DNA of 12,679 nt, from the NCBI GenBank assembly GCA_002296455.1, contig DBJG01000056.1, positions 5,011 through 17,689 on the forward strand, written 5' to 3'. The position numbers were made by a program, and so were the translations under genes. Shown here piece after piece: positions 6,289 to 12,679 of this stretch; the first letter of the stretch is position 1, and each line of letters opens with the position of its first letter. Source of the DNA: Caryophanales bacterium UBA782 (GTDB taxonomy: Bacteria > Bacillota_I > Bacilli_A > RFN20 > CAG-826). The notes beneath the pieces are model-generated. The model searched no databases and was not told where the DNA came from. It saw only the letters and a program-made list of their open reading frames with translations.

Positions 6289-7563
6289 ATGCTGATTGAC
6301 CGTTGCGTTATTGAGGTACGTAGTGGAAAAGGTGGCGATGGAGCCATCTGTTTTCTCCATGACAAAAATAAGGAATTTGGTGGTCCTGATGGTGGAAATG
6401 GCGGGAGAGGTGGAAGCGTCTACCTCGTTGCAAAAAGCAATATTAATACCTTATATAACTTTCGACATTCTCGCTTGATAAAGGCAATGGATGGCGGCAA
6501 AGGCGACAAAAAGATGATGACGGGTTTTTCCGCGCCAGACGTTGTTGTCGAAGTGCCAGCTGGCACGGTGGTAAGCGATGAAAAAACAGGAAGAATTCTC
6601 GCTGATTTAAAAGCGGATGGTGATCGCGTTCTCATTGCCAAGGGCGGGCGAGGAGGAAAAGGAAATGCTGCTTATAAGACTTCTCGAAATCGTGCGCCAC
6701 GCATTGCGGAAAATGGCGAAGCTGCCGAGAAAAAACGCATTGTTCTTGAACTTAAAATGGTTGCTGATGCAGGCTTAATTGGACTTCCAAGCGTTGGAAA
6801 GTCCACATTCTTAAACGTCGTAAGCAAAGCGAACGTTCCTACCGCGGATTATCCTTTTACTACGCTAATACCCAACCTTGGCGTCGTGAATCTCGACGAT
6901 GGACGCTCTTTCGTTTTGGCGGATATGCCAGGTCTTATTCAGGGGGCCCATGATGGGAAGGGGTTAGGAATTCAATTCCTTCGTCACATCGAAAGAACGA
7001 AAGTGCTCATTCATCTCGTCTCTATGAGCGGGGAGCGCGATCCAATTGAAGACTACAAAACGATTCGAAAAGAGCTTGAATCGTATGGAGCTCGCTTAGT
7101 GGAGCGTCCAGAAATCGTTGTGGCGAGCAAAATGGATAGCGAAGGCGCAGCTGAAAGAAAGGCATATTTCGACAAAGCATTGGGAGTTTCTTCTCTTCCT
7201 CTTTGTTCTCTTACCCATGAAGGCGTAAAAGCCATCATTTATAAAGCAAAAGAACTGATCGATGTTACTCCTTCTTTCTCGCTTAAAGGAATGGAAAAAC
7301 TTGATAGCATCAAGGTTTATGATGGCCATGAAGAGGAAGGTCCACTTTTCAAAATTGTACGCATTGGAAAACATGAATGGTCCGTGGAAGGCGAAAAAGT
7401 CCTCACCCGCGCAAATCGTATCAACACGCATGAAGAAGAAGGGCTTGCTCTTCTTGTGAAATATCTTGATTCTATCGGCGTCGAAAAAGCGCTTCGTCAG
7501 GAAGGCGTCGCGGAAGGAGACATCGTTCATTTAGGTGATTACACCTTTGAATATAGCGAGTGA
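6289..7563 (+). CDS. obgE: Obg-family GTPase (ObgE/CgtA)
   Basis: Obg is an essential GTPase that binds the 50S subunit and contributes to ribosome assembly and stress signalling. The 424-residue product has all three domains. The Gly-rich Obg fold covers about 1-158 (GKGGDGAICF, GGPDGGNGGRGGSV). The G domain has a P-loop GLPSVGKST (165-173), the YPFTTLIPNLG switch, DMPG (212-215), G4 as SKMD (280-283, Ser for the usual Asn) and G5 as SLT (307-309). The Firmicutes-type C-terminal OCT domain covers about 340-424 and ends LGDYTFEYSE. GGGGG at 6275-6279 serves as the ribosome binding site. It normally follows rpmA directly in many bacteria; here a glycosyltransferase gene intervenes. Confidence 0.98.
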   Translation: MLIDRCVIEVRSGKGGDGAICFLHDKNKEFGGPDGGNGGRGGSVYLVAKSNINTLYNFRHSRLIKAMDGGKGDKKMMTGFSAPDVVVEVPAGTVVSDEKTGRILADLKADGDRVLIAKGGRGGKGNAAYKTSRNRAPRIAENGEAAEKKRIVLELKMVADAGLIGLPSVGKSTFLNVVSKANVPTADYPFTTLIPNLGVVNLDDGRSFVLADMPGLIQGAHDGKGLGIQFLRHIERTKVLIHLVSMSGERDPIEDYKTIRKELESYGARLVERPEIVVASKMDSEGAAERKAYFDKALGVSSLPLCSLTHEGVKAIIYKAKELIDVTPSFSLKGMEKLDSIKVYDGHEEEGPLFKIVRIGKHEWSVEGEKVLTRANRINTHEEEGLALLVKYLDSIGVEKALRQEGVAEGDIVHLGDYTFEYSE

Positions 7564-7590
7564 ATGAATAAAGGTTCATAATATCGAAGA

Positions 7591-7689
7591 ATGAAAAACG
7601 AATATCCTTACTTAAATTCGGTATTTATCGCTGCTTTGGCATCTGTGTTCGGCTTCCTTCTTTGTATTTTGTTTTTGGTGGTGAAATAA
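7591..7689 (+). CDS. 32-residue membrane micro-ORF between obgE and ruvA
   Basis: An ORF of 32 codons fills most of the 126-base gap between obgE and ruvA. It starts MKNEYPYLNS and then has an uninterrupted hydrophobic segment (about 11-31, including FIAALASVFGFLLCILFLVV) ending with Lys, the form of a single-span membrane peptide with a short polar N-terminus. Its TAA (7687-7689) is followed directly by the ruvA ATG. An in-frame TAA at 7579-7581 rules out an earlier start. Against it, the ribosome binding site is weak (AAAGG near 7570-7574 is distant; GAAGA touches the ATG), and a T-rich gap can give a hydrophobic translation by chance. Function is unknown. Confidence 0.5.
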   Translation: MKNEYPYLNSVFIAALASVFGFLLCILFLVVK

Positions 7690-8262
7690 ATGGGAATCTT
7701 TTATCAAATTAAAGGAAAAGTCATCGCGCTTAATGAAGATAGTCTTGCGCTCGATGTTAACGGCATCGCTTTTGAGATTCTTTCTTCGCGCCCACTTGAT
7801 TTCTCCTTGAACCAAGAAGTGGCATTACTCATCCATGAAGTGATTGCTGAAGACGATCATTATCTCGTCGGCTTTTCCACCAAAATCGAAAAAGATGCTT
7901 TCTTGTCTCTTATTTCCGTGAAAGGAATTGGGCCGAAAACGGCTTTGAATGCCTTAAAAGCGACAACGCCAGATTCCTTATTTAAGGCAATCGAGAGCAA
8001 TAATACATCTTATTTGAAGAAACTTCCGGGAATCGGACCGAAAGCGGCTGCTCAAATCATTTTGGATTTACGAGGCCAATTGACGTCAATGGATAAAAAA
8101 GGCAACGCAAAACAATATGATGAAGTCAAAGCGGCGCTAAAAACGCTTGGCTTCAAAGTAAAAGACATCGACGATGTTTTGGCTTCGATTAATGAGCCAG
8201 ATGCCACAAACGAAGATATATTGCGCCTTGCTCTTCGTAAGCTCGGAAAGGGATCGAAATGA
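7690..8262 (+). CDS. ruvA: Holliday junction branch migration protein RuvA
   Basis: RuvA tetramers bind four-way junctions and load the RuvB motor. The 190-residue product is of normal size. The N-terminal OB fold opens [14 protein letters not shown] and includes DVNGIAFEI. Two helix-hairpin-helix motifs follow: VKGIGPKTA (77-85) and [20 protein letters not shown] (112-131). The C-terminal domain that contacts RuvB covers about 142-190 ([17 protein letters not shown] and ILRLALRKL). GGTGGTG a few bases before the ATG may act as ribosome binding site. The end overlaps ruvB by four bases (ATGA), so the two subunits are translationally coupled. Confidence 0.98.
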   Translation: MGIFYQIKGKVIALNEDSLALDVNGIAFEILSSRPLDFSLNQEVALLIHEVIAEDDHYLVGFSTKIEKDAFLSLISVKGIGPKTALNALKATTPDSLFKAIESNNTSYLKKLPGIGPKAAAQIILDLRGQLTSMDKKGNAKQYDEVKAALKTLGFKVKDIDDVLASINEPDATNEDILRLALRKLGKGSK

Positions 8263-9269
8263 AAGAAGAGAGACTTTTAGACGCGCGTAAAGAAGCGGAT
8301 GAAGCGTCGAGCGAAATCAGTCTTCGCCCTAAAACGTTACGAGAATACGTAGGTCAAGAAGAACTAAAAAAGAACTTGAAAATTTTTATCGGCGCTGCGA
8401 AAAAAAGAAATGAAACACTCGATCATGTCTTGCTTTATGGGCCGCCAGGCTTAGGAAAAACAACGATGGCTTATGTCATCGCCAACGAAATGGGCGGGAA
8501 AATTCGAACTGTGAACGGCCCTTCTATTGAACGAGCTGGGGATTTGGCCGCTATTTTGAGTGAACTAGAGCCTGGTGATGTTTTATTTATCGATGAAATC
8601 CATCGACTTCCCCGCGTTGTTGAAGAAGTCCTTTACGGGGCGATGGAAGATTTTACTTTATCAATTCTTATCAATCGTGATGGAGTTTCCAAAGCGATGA
8701 ATTTGCCTCTTCCTCCTTTCACACTCGTCGGAGCAACAACACGCGCTGGCGATTTATCTAATCCTTTGCGCTCTCGTTTTGGCATTTCCGCCAAAATTGA
8801 TTTCTATAAGGAAGATGAATTGGCACAAATCATTGAAAGAACTTCCAAAGTTTTTGGTACTTCCATTTCTGATGAAGCCAAAAAACTCTTATCTTCGCGC
8901 AGCAGGGGTACTCCGCGTATTGCGAATCGCCTCTATAAAAGAGTTCGTGATTTTGCCAATTACGAAGGTAAAACAAACATCGATAAAGAGTTAACTTTGT
9001 CGGCTCTATCCGCGCTTAAAATCGATGAGCTCGGTTTAGACGAGGTCGATATTAAGTACCTTTCGACGATAATTAACCGCTTCCATGGAGGCCCTGTTGG
9101 CTTAGAGAGCATTGCTAGCGCGATTGGAGAAGAAATTACAAATTTAGAGGACGTTTATGAGCCGTATTTAGTGATGACTGGGCTCGTTAATCGTACACCA
9201 CGGGGCCGTATCGCCACAGAAAAAGCGTACGCTCATTTGAAAATCGCCCATCAAGGAACGCTTTTTTAA
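8259..9269 (+). CDS. ruvB: Holliday junction branch migration ATPase RuvB
   Basis: RuvB is the AAA+ hexameric motor that drives branch migration with RuvA. The 336-residue product begins with the family segment [19 protein letters not shown]. Walker A is GPPGLGKT (61-68), Walker B is DEIH (112-115), sensor 1 is GATTR (158-162) and the arginine-finger region is NPLRSRFG (168-175). Sensor 2 lies in [10 protein letters not shown]. The C-terminal winged helix includes [16 protein letters not shown] and ends in [18 protein letters not shown] (8247-8253) is the ribosome binding site inside ruvA. A 111-base gap then separates it from secDF. Confidence 0.98.
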   Translation: MKEERLLDARKEADEASSEISLRPKTLREYVGQEELKKNLKIFIGAAKKRNETLDHVLLYGPPGLGKTTMAYVIANEMGGKIRTVNGPSIERAGDLAAILSELEPGDVLFIDEIHRLPRVVEEVLYGAMEDFTLSILINRDGVSKAMNLPLPPFTLVGATTRAGDLSNPLRSRFGISAKIDFYKEDELAQIIERTSKVFGTSISDEAKKLLSSRSRGTPRIANRLYKRVRDFANYEGKTNIDKELTLSALSALKIDELGLDEVDIKYLSTIINRFHGGPVGLESIASAIGEEITNLEDVYEPYLVMTGLVNRTPRGRIATEKAYAHLKIAHQGTLF

Positions 9270-9362
9270 TTCTTCTTTAGAAGAAATTGCTTCCGTAAAT
9301 CATCGCATTGTTGTATTGTATTCGTTGCGTATTCGCGAGAATTTTTATCGTGTACGCTTCTC

Positions 9363-9376
9363 AGGAGGTACCTCCC
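9363..9376 (+). promoter_or_regulatory. secDF ribosome binding site embedded in a palindrome
   Basis: The strong AGGAGG (9363-9368) is the first half of a perfect 12-base palindrome, GGAGGTACCTCC (9364-9375), that ends five bases before the secDF ATG. As RNA, GGAG could pair with CTCC across a four-base loop and hide the ribosome binding site. The stem is short, so any effect would be weak and is inferred. Confidence 0.5.
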
Positions 9377-9380
9377 ATCT

Positions 9381-12125
9381 ATGCGTCGTAAAATTGGATA
9401 TTGTTTATTTACAGGCAGCCTAATCCTTGCTGCAGCCGCTTTAATCGGGCCAACCGTTACGGGACTTGATACGGATTTGACTTATGGTTCTGGACGTGAA
9501 CTCGTTTTCAAAATTTCGAAAGCGGACACAACTTACCAAGGTGTTAAAACCGATGATTACGTAGAACAAGACGATCCCGATGCGGTGGATCTTGTCGGCA
9601 GTGAGATGGAAACCCGCTTAAAGAATTGGGGTGTTGAAGCGGAAGTCGTCAAAGAAGGTTATGACACGGTTCGCGTGAAAATCAGAAGCCCAAAAGACGA
9701 TGACACCGAATATCAATATATTGAGAACTATCTTGCGTTCAGTGGCGGTTCTTTCACGGTTGGCGCATCCATTGACAACACGGAAGATTATGAAAAAATC
9801 CGTGATGATAAGTGGGAAAACCCGTTCAAAGAAAAAAGCGCGCGCATCGAATATATTTCGACCAATTCTGGCAGTGTTCCAGCCGTTGTACTTCCACTAA
9901 AGGAAACGGAAAAGCTAAGAGGGGAAGATGGCGCATTCAATTCTCTTGTCAAATATTGCAAAGACAACACTAAAGAAGCAAATGAATCGGAAGGGACACA
10001 AGCTTCCAATTGCTACTTGGTTGTTTGGGCAAATAAACAAGAAGGGGATTCTTATTCGAAAGTGGAATCTTCCGATGAGAATTATGATTTGAACGTCGCC
10101 AAGCGTTTGATTTTCGCGGAGCCTGGTTCTGAAGCATGGTTCCAAGAAAAAGACGAGGATGATAATTACACGGAATTCCAACTTATCCCTTCTAGCGCGG
10201 CCATCACGAGTGAAGGCTACGATTCTTCGAAAGCGGGTGCAGCTTATAAAGCCGCTTTCTATTATATGAATCTTTTGAATGCCTCTAGTTATAGAAACAT
10301 GGGCGTTAATGGCTATGATGTCACATTTGCTTTTTCATCTGACACTGTTGCCACTGCGGAACCTCTTTTGCGTTTCGCTTCTTGGAACGTTCACCCAAAT
10401 TTCGGTGCAACATTCATCGCTACCGCTATCTCGCTTTGCTTTTTAGCGGTCCTTCTTGTTAGTTTCTATCATCTTGGAGCGCTTGCTATCTTATCCAATG
10501 TCGCAGTTGCCTTAATGAGCAGTCTGCTCTTATTTTCCTATTTCGGCGCGCAATTTGGAATTGGCGCTTTGGTCGGTCTTTCTTTGGTTTCGATTTTGAC
10601 TGCTTTTGGCGGCGTTTATTACTTTACGAAATTCAAAGAGCAGGTCTACCAAGGAAGATCCTTGCGGAAGTCCCACGAAGAGGCGATAAAGCGTTCTTTG
10701 TGGCCTACGATTGATGCTGGAATCATCGGTATCATCATCGGTTTATGCATCTATGGTTTTATCCCAAGCGTGACTGGTAAATTAGGATTGATGCTCGTTT
10801 TGGGTTCCTTTTTTGGCACCCTTTCGAACTTGCTCATCCTTCGCTTGGAAGGATATCTTCTTGCAAATGACGCCGATGTCGAAAATCATTATGGCAAGGT
10901 CTACAACATCGCGACGAAGAAAGTTCCAAATCTCGCGAAGGAGGAAAAACCAACTTATTTCGGTGCTTTTGCGATGAAAGATTTCGCGAAACATTCTAAA
11001 TTGATTTCCATTGTTTCCGGATTAGTGCTTGTCGCTTCCCTCGTCGGAATTGGCACGTTCACAAGTATCAATGGCAGTGCATATAACTACGCGAACGCTT
11101 ATAGCGATTCCACAGTTAGTTATATTGAATACCGCGTTGATAATGGCTCTCCGCTTCTTTCTTTGTCCGATGAAGCGGACCTTCAAGAAAAAATTCTCGA
11201 TCATATCTATCTTGTTGAAGATGGCGAAACGAAGAATCTCGCTTATTCCGATGTGTCATTAGAGAAGAACACGGTCTATTATTCGCAAGACGAAAAGAAA
11301 ATCGATGTGAATTATTATATCGTGAAATGGGCCAACCATTTCGAAGTAGGCTCTAATGCCAAAGAATACAGCTTTGTTTTGAAGTTTAATGGCAATGAAA
11401 CCGCGCTCAATACAGATTTTAATGACGCTTTGACCCAAGCTGTGCACGAAGTTGTCGCCGATGGCGCTTACGTTTCCACGAAAAATGTCGTTGGCCAGGC
11501 TGGTCAGCCAAGCCTTGGCAGCATCTGGTTAGGTCTTGGCGTTGGCTTAGCGATAGCGACCGTTTATATGGCGATTCGCTACCGCTTATCAAGAGGTATC
11601 GCAAGTGGCTTGCTCGCAACGGGAGTTGCTGCCATTACGATGGGCTTCTTCTCCTTAACGCGCATCGTTGTCACCCCGTTGGTATCCGTTGCAGGAGTCA
11701 GCGCCGCTCTATTATTCTTCCTTGCTTCGCTTTTCATCCTCGCGAAAGAAAAAGAGCTCGCACGTGATTCTCGCGAAAAAGACAAAGATTCCTTAGCTTT
11801 CAAGACTCTCTGCTTATCTAGCGCCAATTCACAAGCGGCGGAAGCAGTTATTGCCTTCGTCTTTGTGAGTGCCTTCTCCTTCCTTTGGTACATGGGCTTT
11901 ATGCCAAGTGTTTGGACGATGATTTATCTAGGAATTATGATCGGAATCATTATTGCATGCATTGTGGTTCTCACTCTTTTATCCCCAACGGCGATTCTCT
12001 TCGCTCGTGGCTTATCACGCATTCATATCTCCATCAAGCCGAAGAAGAAGGAGGCCGTTACGCCGACGGGACGCAGAAGAAATGCCGAACCCGAAGAAGC
12101 GATATTCATCGGAATTAACGATTGA
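9381..12125 (+). CDS. secDF: Divergent fused protein-export membrane protein SecDF
   Basis: SecDF is an RND-family partner of SecYEG that uses the proton gradient to help pull proteins across the membrane. The 914-residue protein has the SecD-then-SecF layout. One span at about 4-28 is followed by the degenerate GLDLxGG-like segment DLTYGSGRELVF. A very large, acidic outer domain (about 30-345) and five spans (about 347-485) complete the SecD half. In the SecF half, a span at about 540-562 precedes a second outer domain and five spans between about 716 and 873, then a basic tail. TIDAG (443-447) corresponds to the TxxDAN motif of SecD. However, the usual VDANVLIFERI Asp aligns with F409 (TAFGGVYYFTKFKEQ) and the SecF GYSxNDT Asp is also absent (GVSAALLFF, 772-780). 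Position between ruvB and recJ supports the assignment. Overlap with recJ is one base. Confidence 0.88.
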   Translation: MRRKIGYCLFTGSLILAAAALIGPTVTGLDTDLTYGSGRELVFKISKADTTYQGVKTDDYVEQDDPDAVDLVGSEMETRLKNWGVEAEVVKEGYDTVRVKIRSPKDDDTEYQYIENYLAFSGGSFTVGASIDNTEDYEKIRDDKWENPFKEKSARIEYISTNSGSVPAVVLPLKETEKLRGEDGAFNSLVKYCKDNTKEANESEGTQASNCYLVVWANKQEGDSYSKVESSDENYDLNVAKRLIFAEPGSEAWFQEKDEDDNYTEFQLIPSSAAITSEGYDSSKAGAAYKAAFYYMNLLNASSYRNMGVNGYDVTFAFSSDTVATAEPLLRFASWNVHPNFGATFIATAISLCFLAVLLVSFYHLGALAILSNVAVALMSSLLLFSYFGAQFGIGALVGLSLVSILTAFGGVYYFTKFKEQVYQGRSLRKSHEEAIKRSLWPTIDAGIIGIIIGLCIYGFIPSVTGKLGLMLVLGSFFGTLSNLLILRLEGYLLANDADVENHYGKVYNIATKKVPNLAKEEKPTYFGAFAMKDFAKHSKLISIVSGLVLVASLVGIGTFTSINGSAYNYANAYSDSTVSYIEYRVDNGSPLLSLSDEADLQEKILDHIYLVEDGETKNLAYSDVSLEKNTVYYSQDEKKIDVNYYIVKWANHFEVGSNAKEYSFVLKFNGNETALNTDFNDALTQAVHEVVADGAYVSTKNVVGQAGQPSLGSIWLGLGVGLAIATVYMAIRYRLSRGIASGLLATGVAAITMGFFSLTRIVVTPLVSVAGVSAALLFFLASLFILAKEKELARDSREKDKDSLAFKTLCLSSANSQAAEAVIAFVFVSAFSFLWYMGFMPSVWTMIYLGIMIGIIIACIVVLTLLSPTAILFARGLSRIHISIKPKKKEAVTPTGRRRNAEPEEAIFIGIND

Positions 12126-12679
12126 TGGCTACTTTCAAGGAAAAACTGAAAGAATATTACGAACTTGACGAGGATGCTTTCGAAAAACGAATCAAAGCAC
12201 CCTCGTTTTCTTGTTTGCCTGACATTTCTTCTTTCCCTTGCGTTCAATGCGCGATCGAACGTTTAAAACGCGCGAAAGAAAAACAAGAAAAAGTTCTCAT
12301 TTATGGCGATTATGATTTCGATGGGATTTCCGCAACGACGATTCTTTATAGAGCGTTGCTTCGGTTTGGTATCCAAGTAAGCTATTATACGCCAAGCCGT
12401 TATTTGGATGGGTATGGCTTGAATGAAGAAAACGTTACGCGTATCGCAAAAGCAGGGTTTCGCTTAATTTTCACCGTTGATAATGGTGTGAGTGCAGTGG
12501 CAGCGATTCAAAAAGCGGCGAGTCTAAATGTGGAAACGGTTGTTCTTGATCATCACGAATATGAAGAAGCACCTGTTCCCATTGTGACGTTGATTCATCC
12601 AAAAACAGTGGGTTTATCTTCACCAAACGTGTCTGCTGGATTCCTCTCTTATTTATTTGTTCGCGCTCTCCTTCGAAAA
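12125..12679 (+). CDS. recJ: Single-stranded-DNA exonuclease RecJ, N-terminal part (cut by window end)
   Basis: RecJ is a DHH-superfamily 5'-3' exonuclease used in recombination and mismatch repair. The frame is open for 185 codons to the window edge. The metal-binding motif GDYDFDGISAT is at residues 61-71, VDNGVSA at about 117-123 and DHH at 142-144 in VVLDHHEYEEA. The ATG overlaps the secDF TGA by one base (TGATG) and has no strong ribosome binding site, so it is probably coupled to secDF. SecDF-recJ adjacency is familiar from Bacilli. The N-terminal lead before motif I, about 60 residues, is rather short. The rest of the DHHA1 and OB domains lies outside the window. Confidence 0.95.
   Translation, partial: MATFKEKLKEYYELDEDAFEKRIKAPSFSCLPDISSFPCVQCAIERLKRAKEKQEKVLIYGDYDFDGISATTILYRALLRFGIQVSYYTPSRYLDGYGLNEENVTRIAKAGFRLIFTVDNGVSAVAAIQKAASLNVETVVLDHHEYEEAPVPIVTLIHPKTVGLSSPNVSAGFLSYLFVRALLRK

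Noticed and set aside
7564..7581. ATG directly after the obgE stop
   Set aside because: It opens a frame of only five codons before TAA.
9270..9285. TTCTTC/GAAGAA hairpin after ruvB as a terminator
   Set aside because: The stem is pure A/T-rich with only two G-C pairs and is followed by ATTGC rather than a T-tract.
9311..9351. Promoter for secDF (TTGCGT at 9325-9330 with TATCGT at 9346-9351)
   Set aside because: Spacing is only 15 bp and both boxes are weak; several other TTG words nearby fit equally poorly.

Overview
The window looks like a conserved housekeeping segment of a Gram-positive (Bacilli/Erysipelotrichia- or Tenericutes-like) bacterium. This rests on four observations. A T-box riboswitch precedes valS. 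L27 carries an N-terminal extension and has the dedicated Prp protease gene beside it. SecD and SecF are fused and followed by recJ, and ruvA-ruvB are adjacent to them. TGA is used as an ordinary stop and TGG as Trp, so the code is not the mycoplasma code. All recognisable genes are on the + strand and mostly overlap or abut, which suggests a few co-directional operons. No mobile element, CRISPR array, tRNA or rRNA gene was seen.

Layout: positions 2-61 may be the 3' end of an unrecognised upstream gene. A promoter, a Val-type T-box leader and its terminator (about 73-311) control valS (323-2905). A 60-residue single-membrane-span protein (2975-3157) overlaps radC (3157-3849) by one base. A 132-residue membrane protein (3922-4320) follows. 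A promoter containing a perfect palindrome and a structured leader resembling the L21 autoregulatory leader (4379-4500) precede rplU-prp-rpmA (4515-5427), which ends at a strong intrinsic terminator (5440-5466). Next come a family-2 glycosyltransferase (5523-6287), obgE (6289-7563), a hidden 32-codon membrane micro-ORF (7591-7689), ruvA (7690-8262) and ruvB (8259-9269). The last part holds a long, divergent secDF fusion (9381-12125) and the first 185 codons of recJ (12125 to the window end).

The genes serve translation (valS, rplU, rpmA, prp), ribosome assembly (obgE), DNA repair and recombination (radC, ruvA, ruvB, recJ) and protein export (secDF). L21, Prp and L27 form a self-contained module in which the middle gene's protease removes the N-terminal extension of the last gene's product. 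I do not see a clear new multi-gene system. The most interesting items are the two tiny single-span membrane ORFs tightly coupled to recombination genes, the SecDF that appears to lack both intramembrane Asp motifs, and the palindrome inside the rplU promoter.
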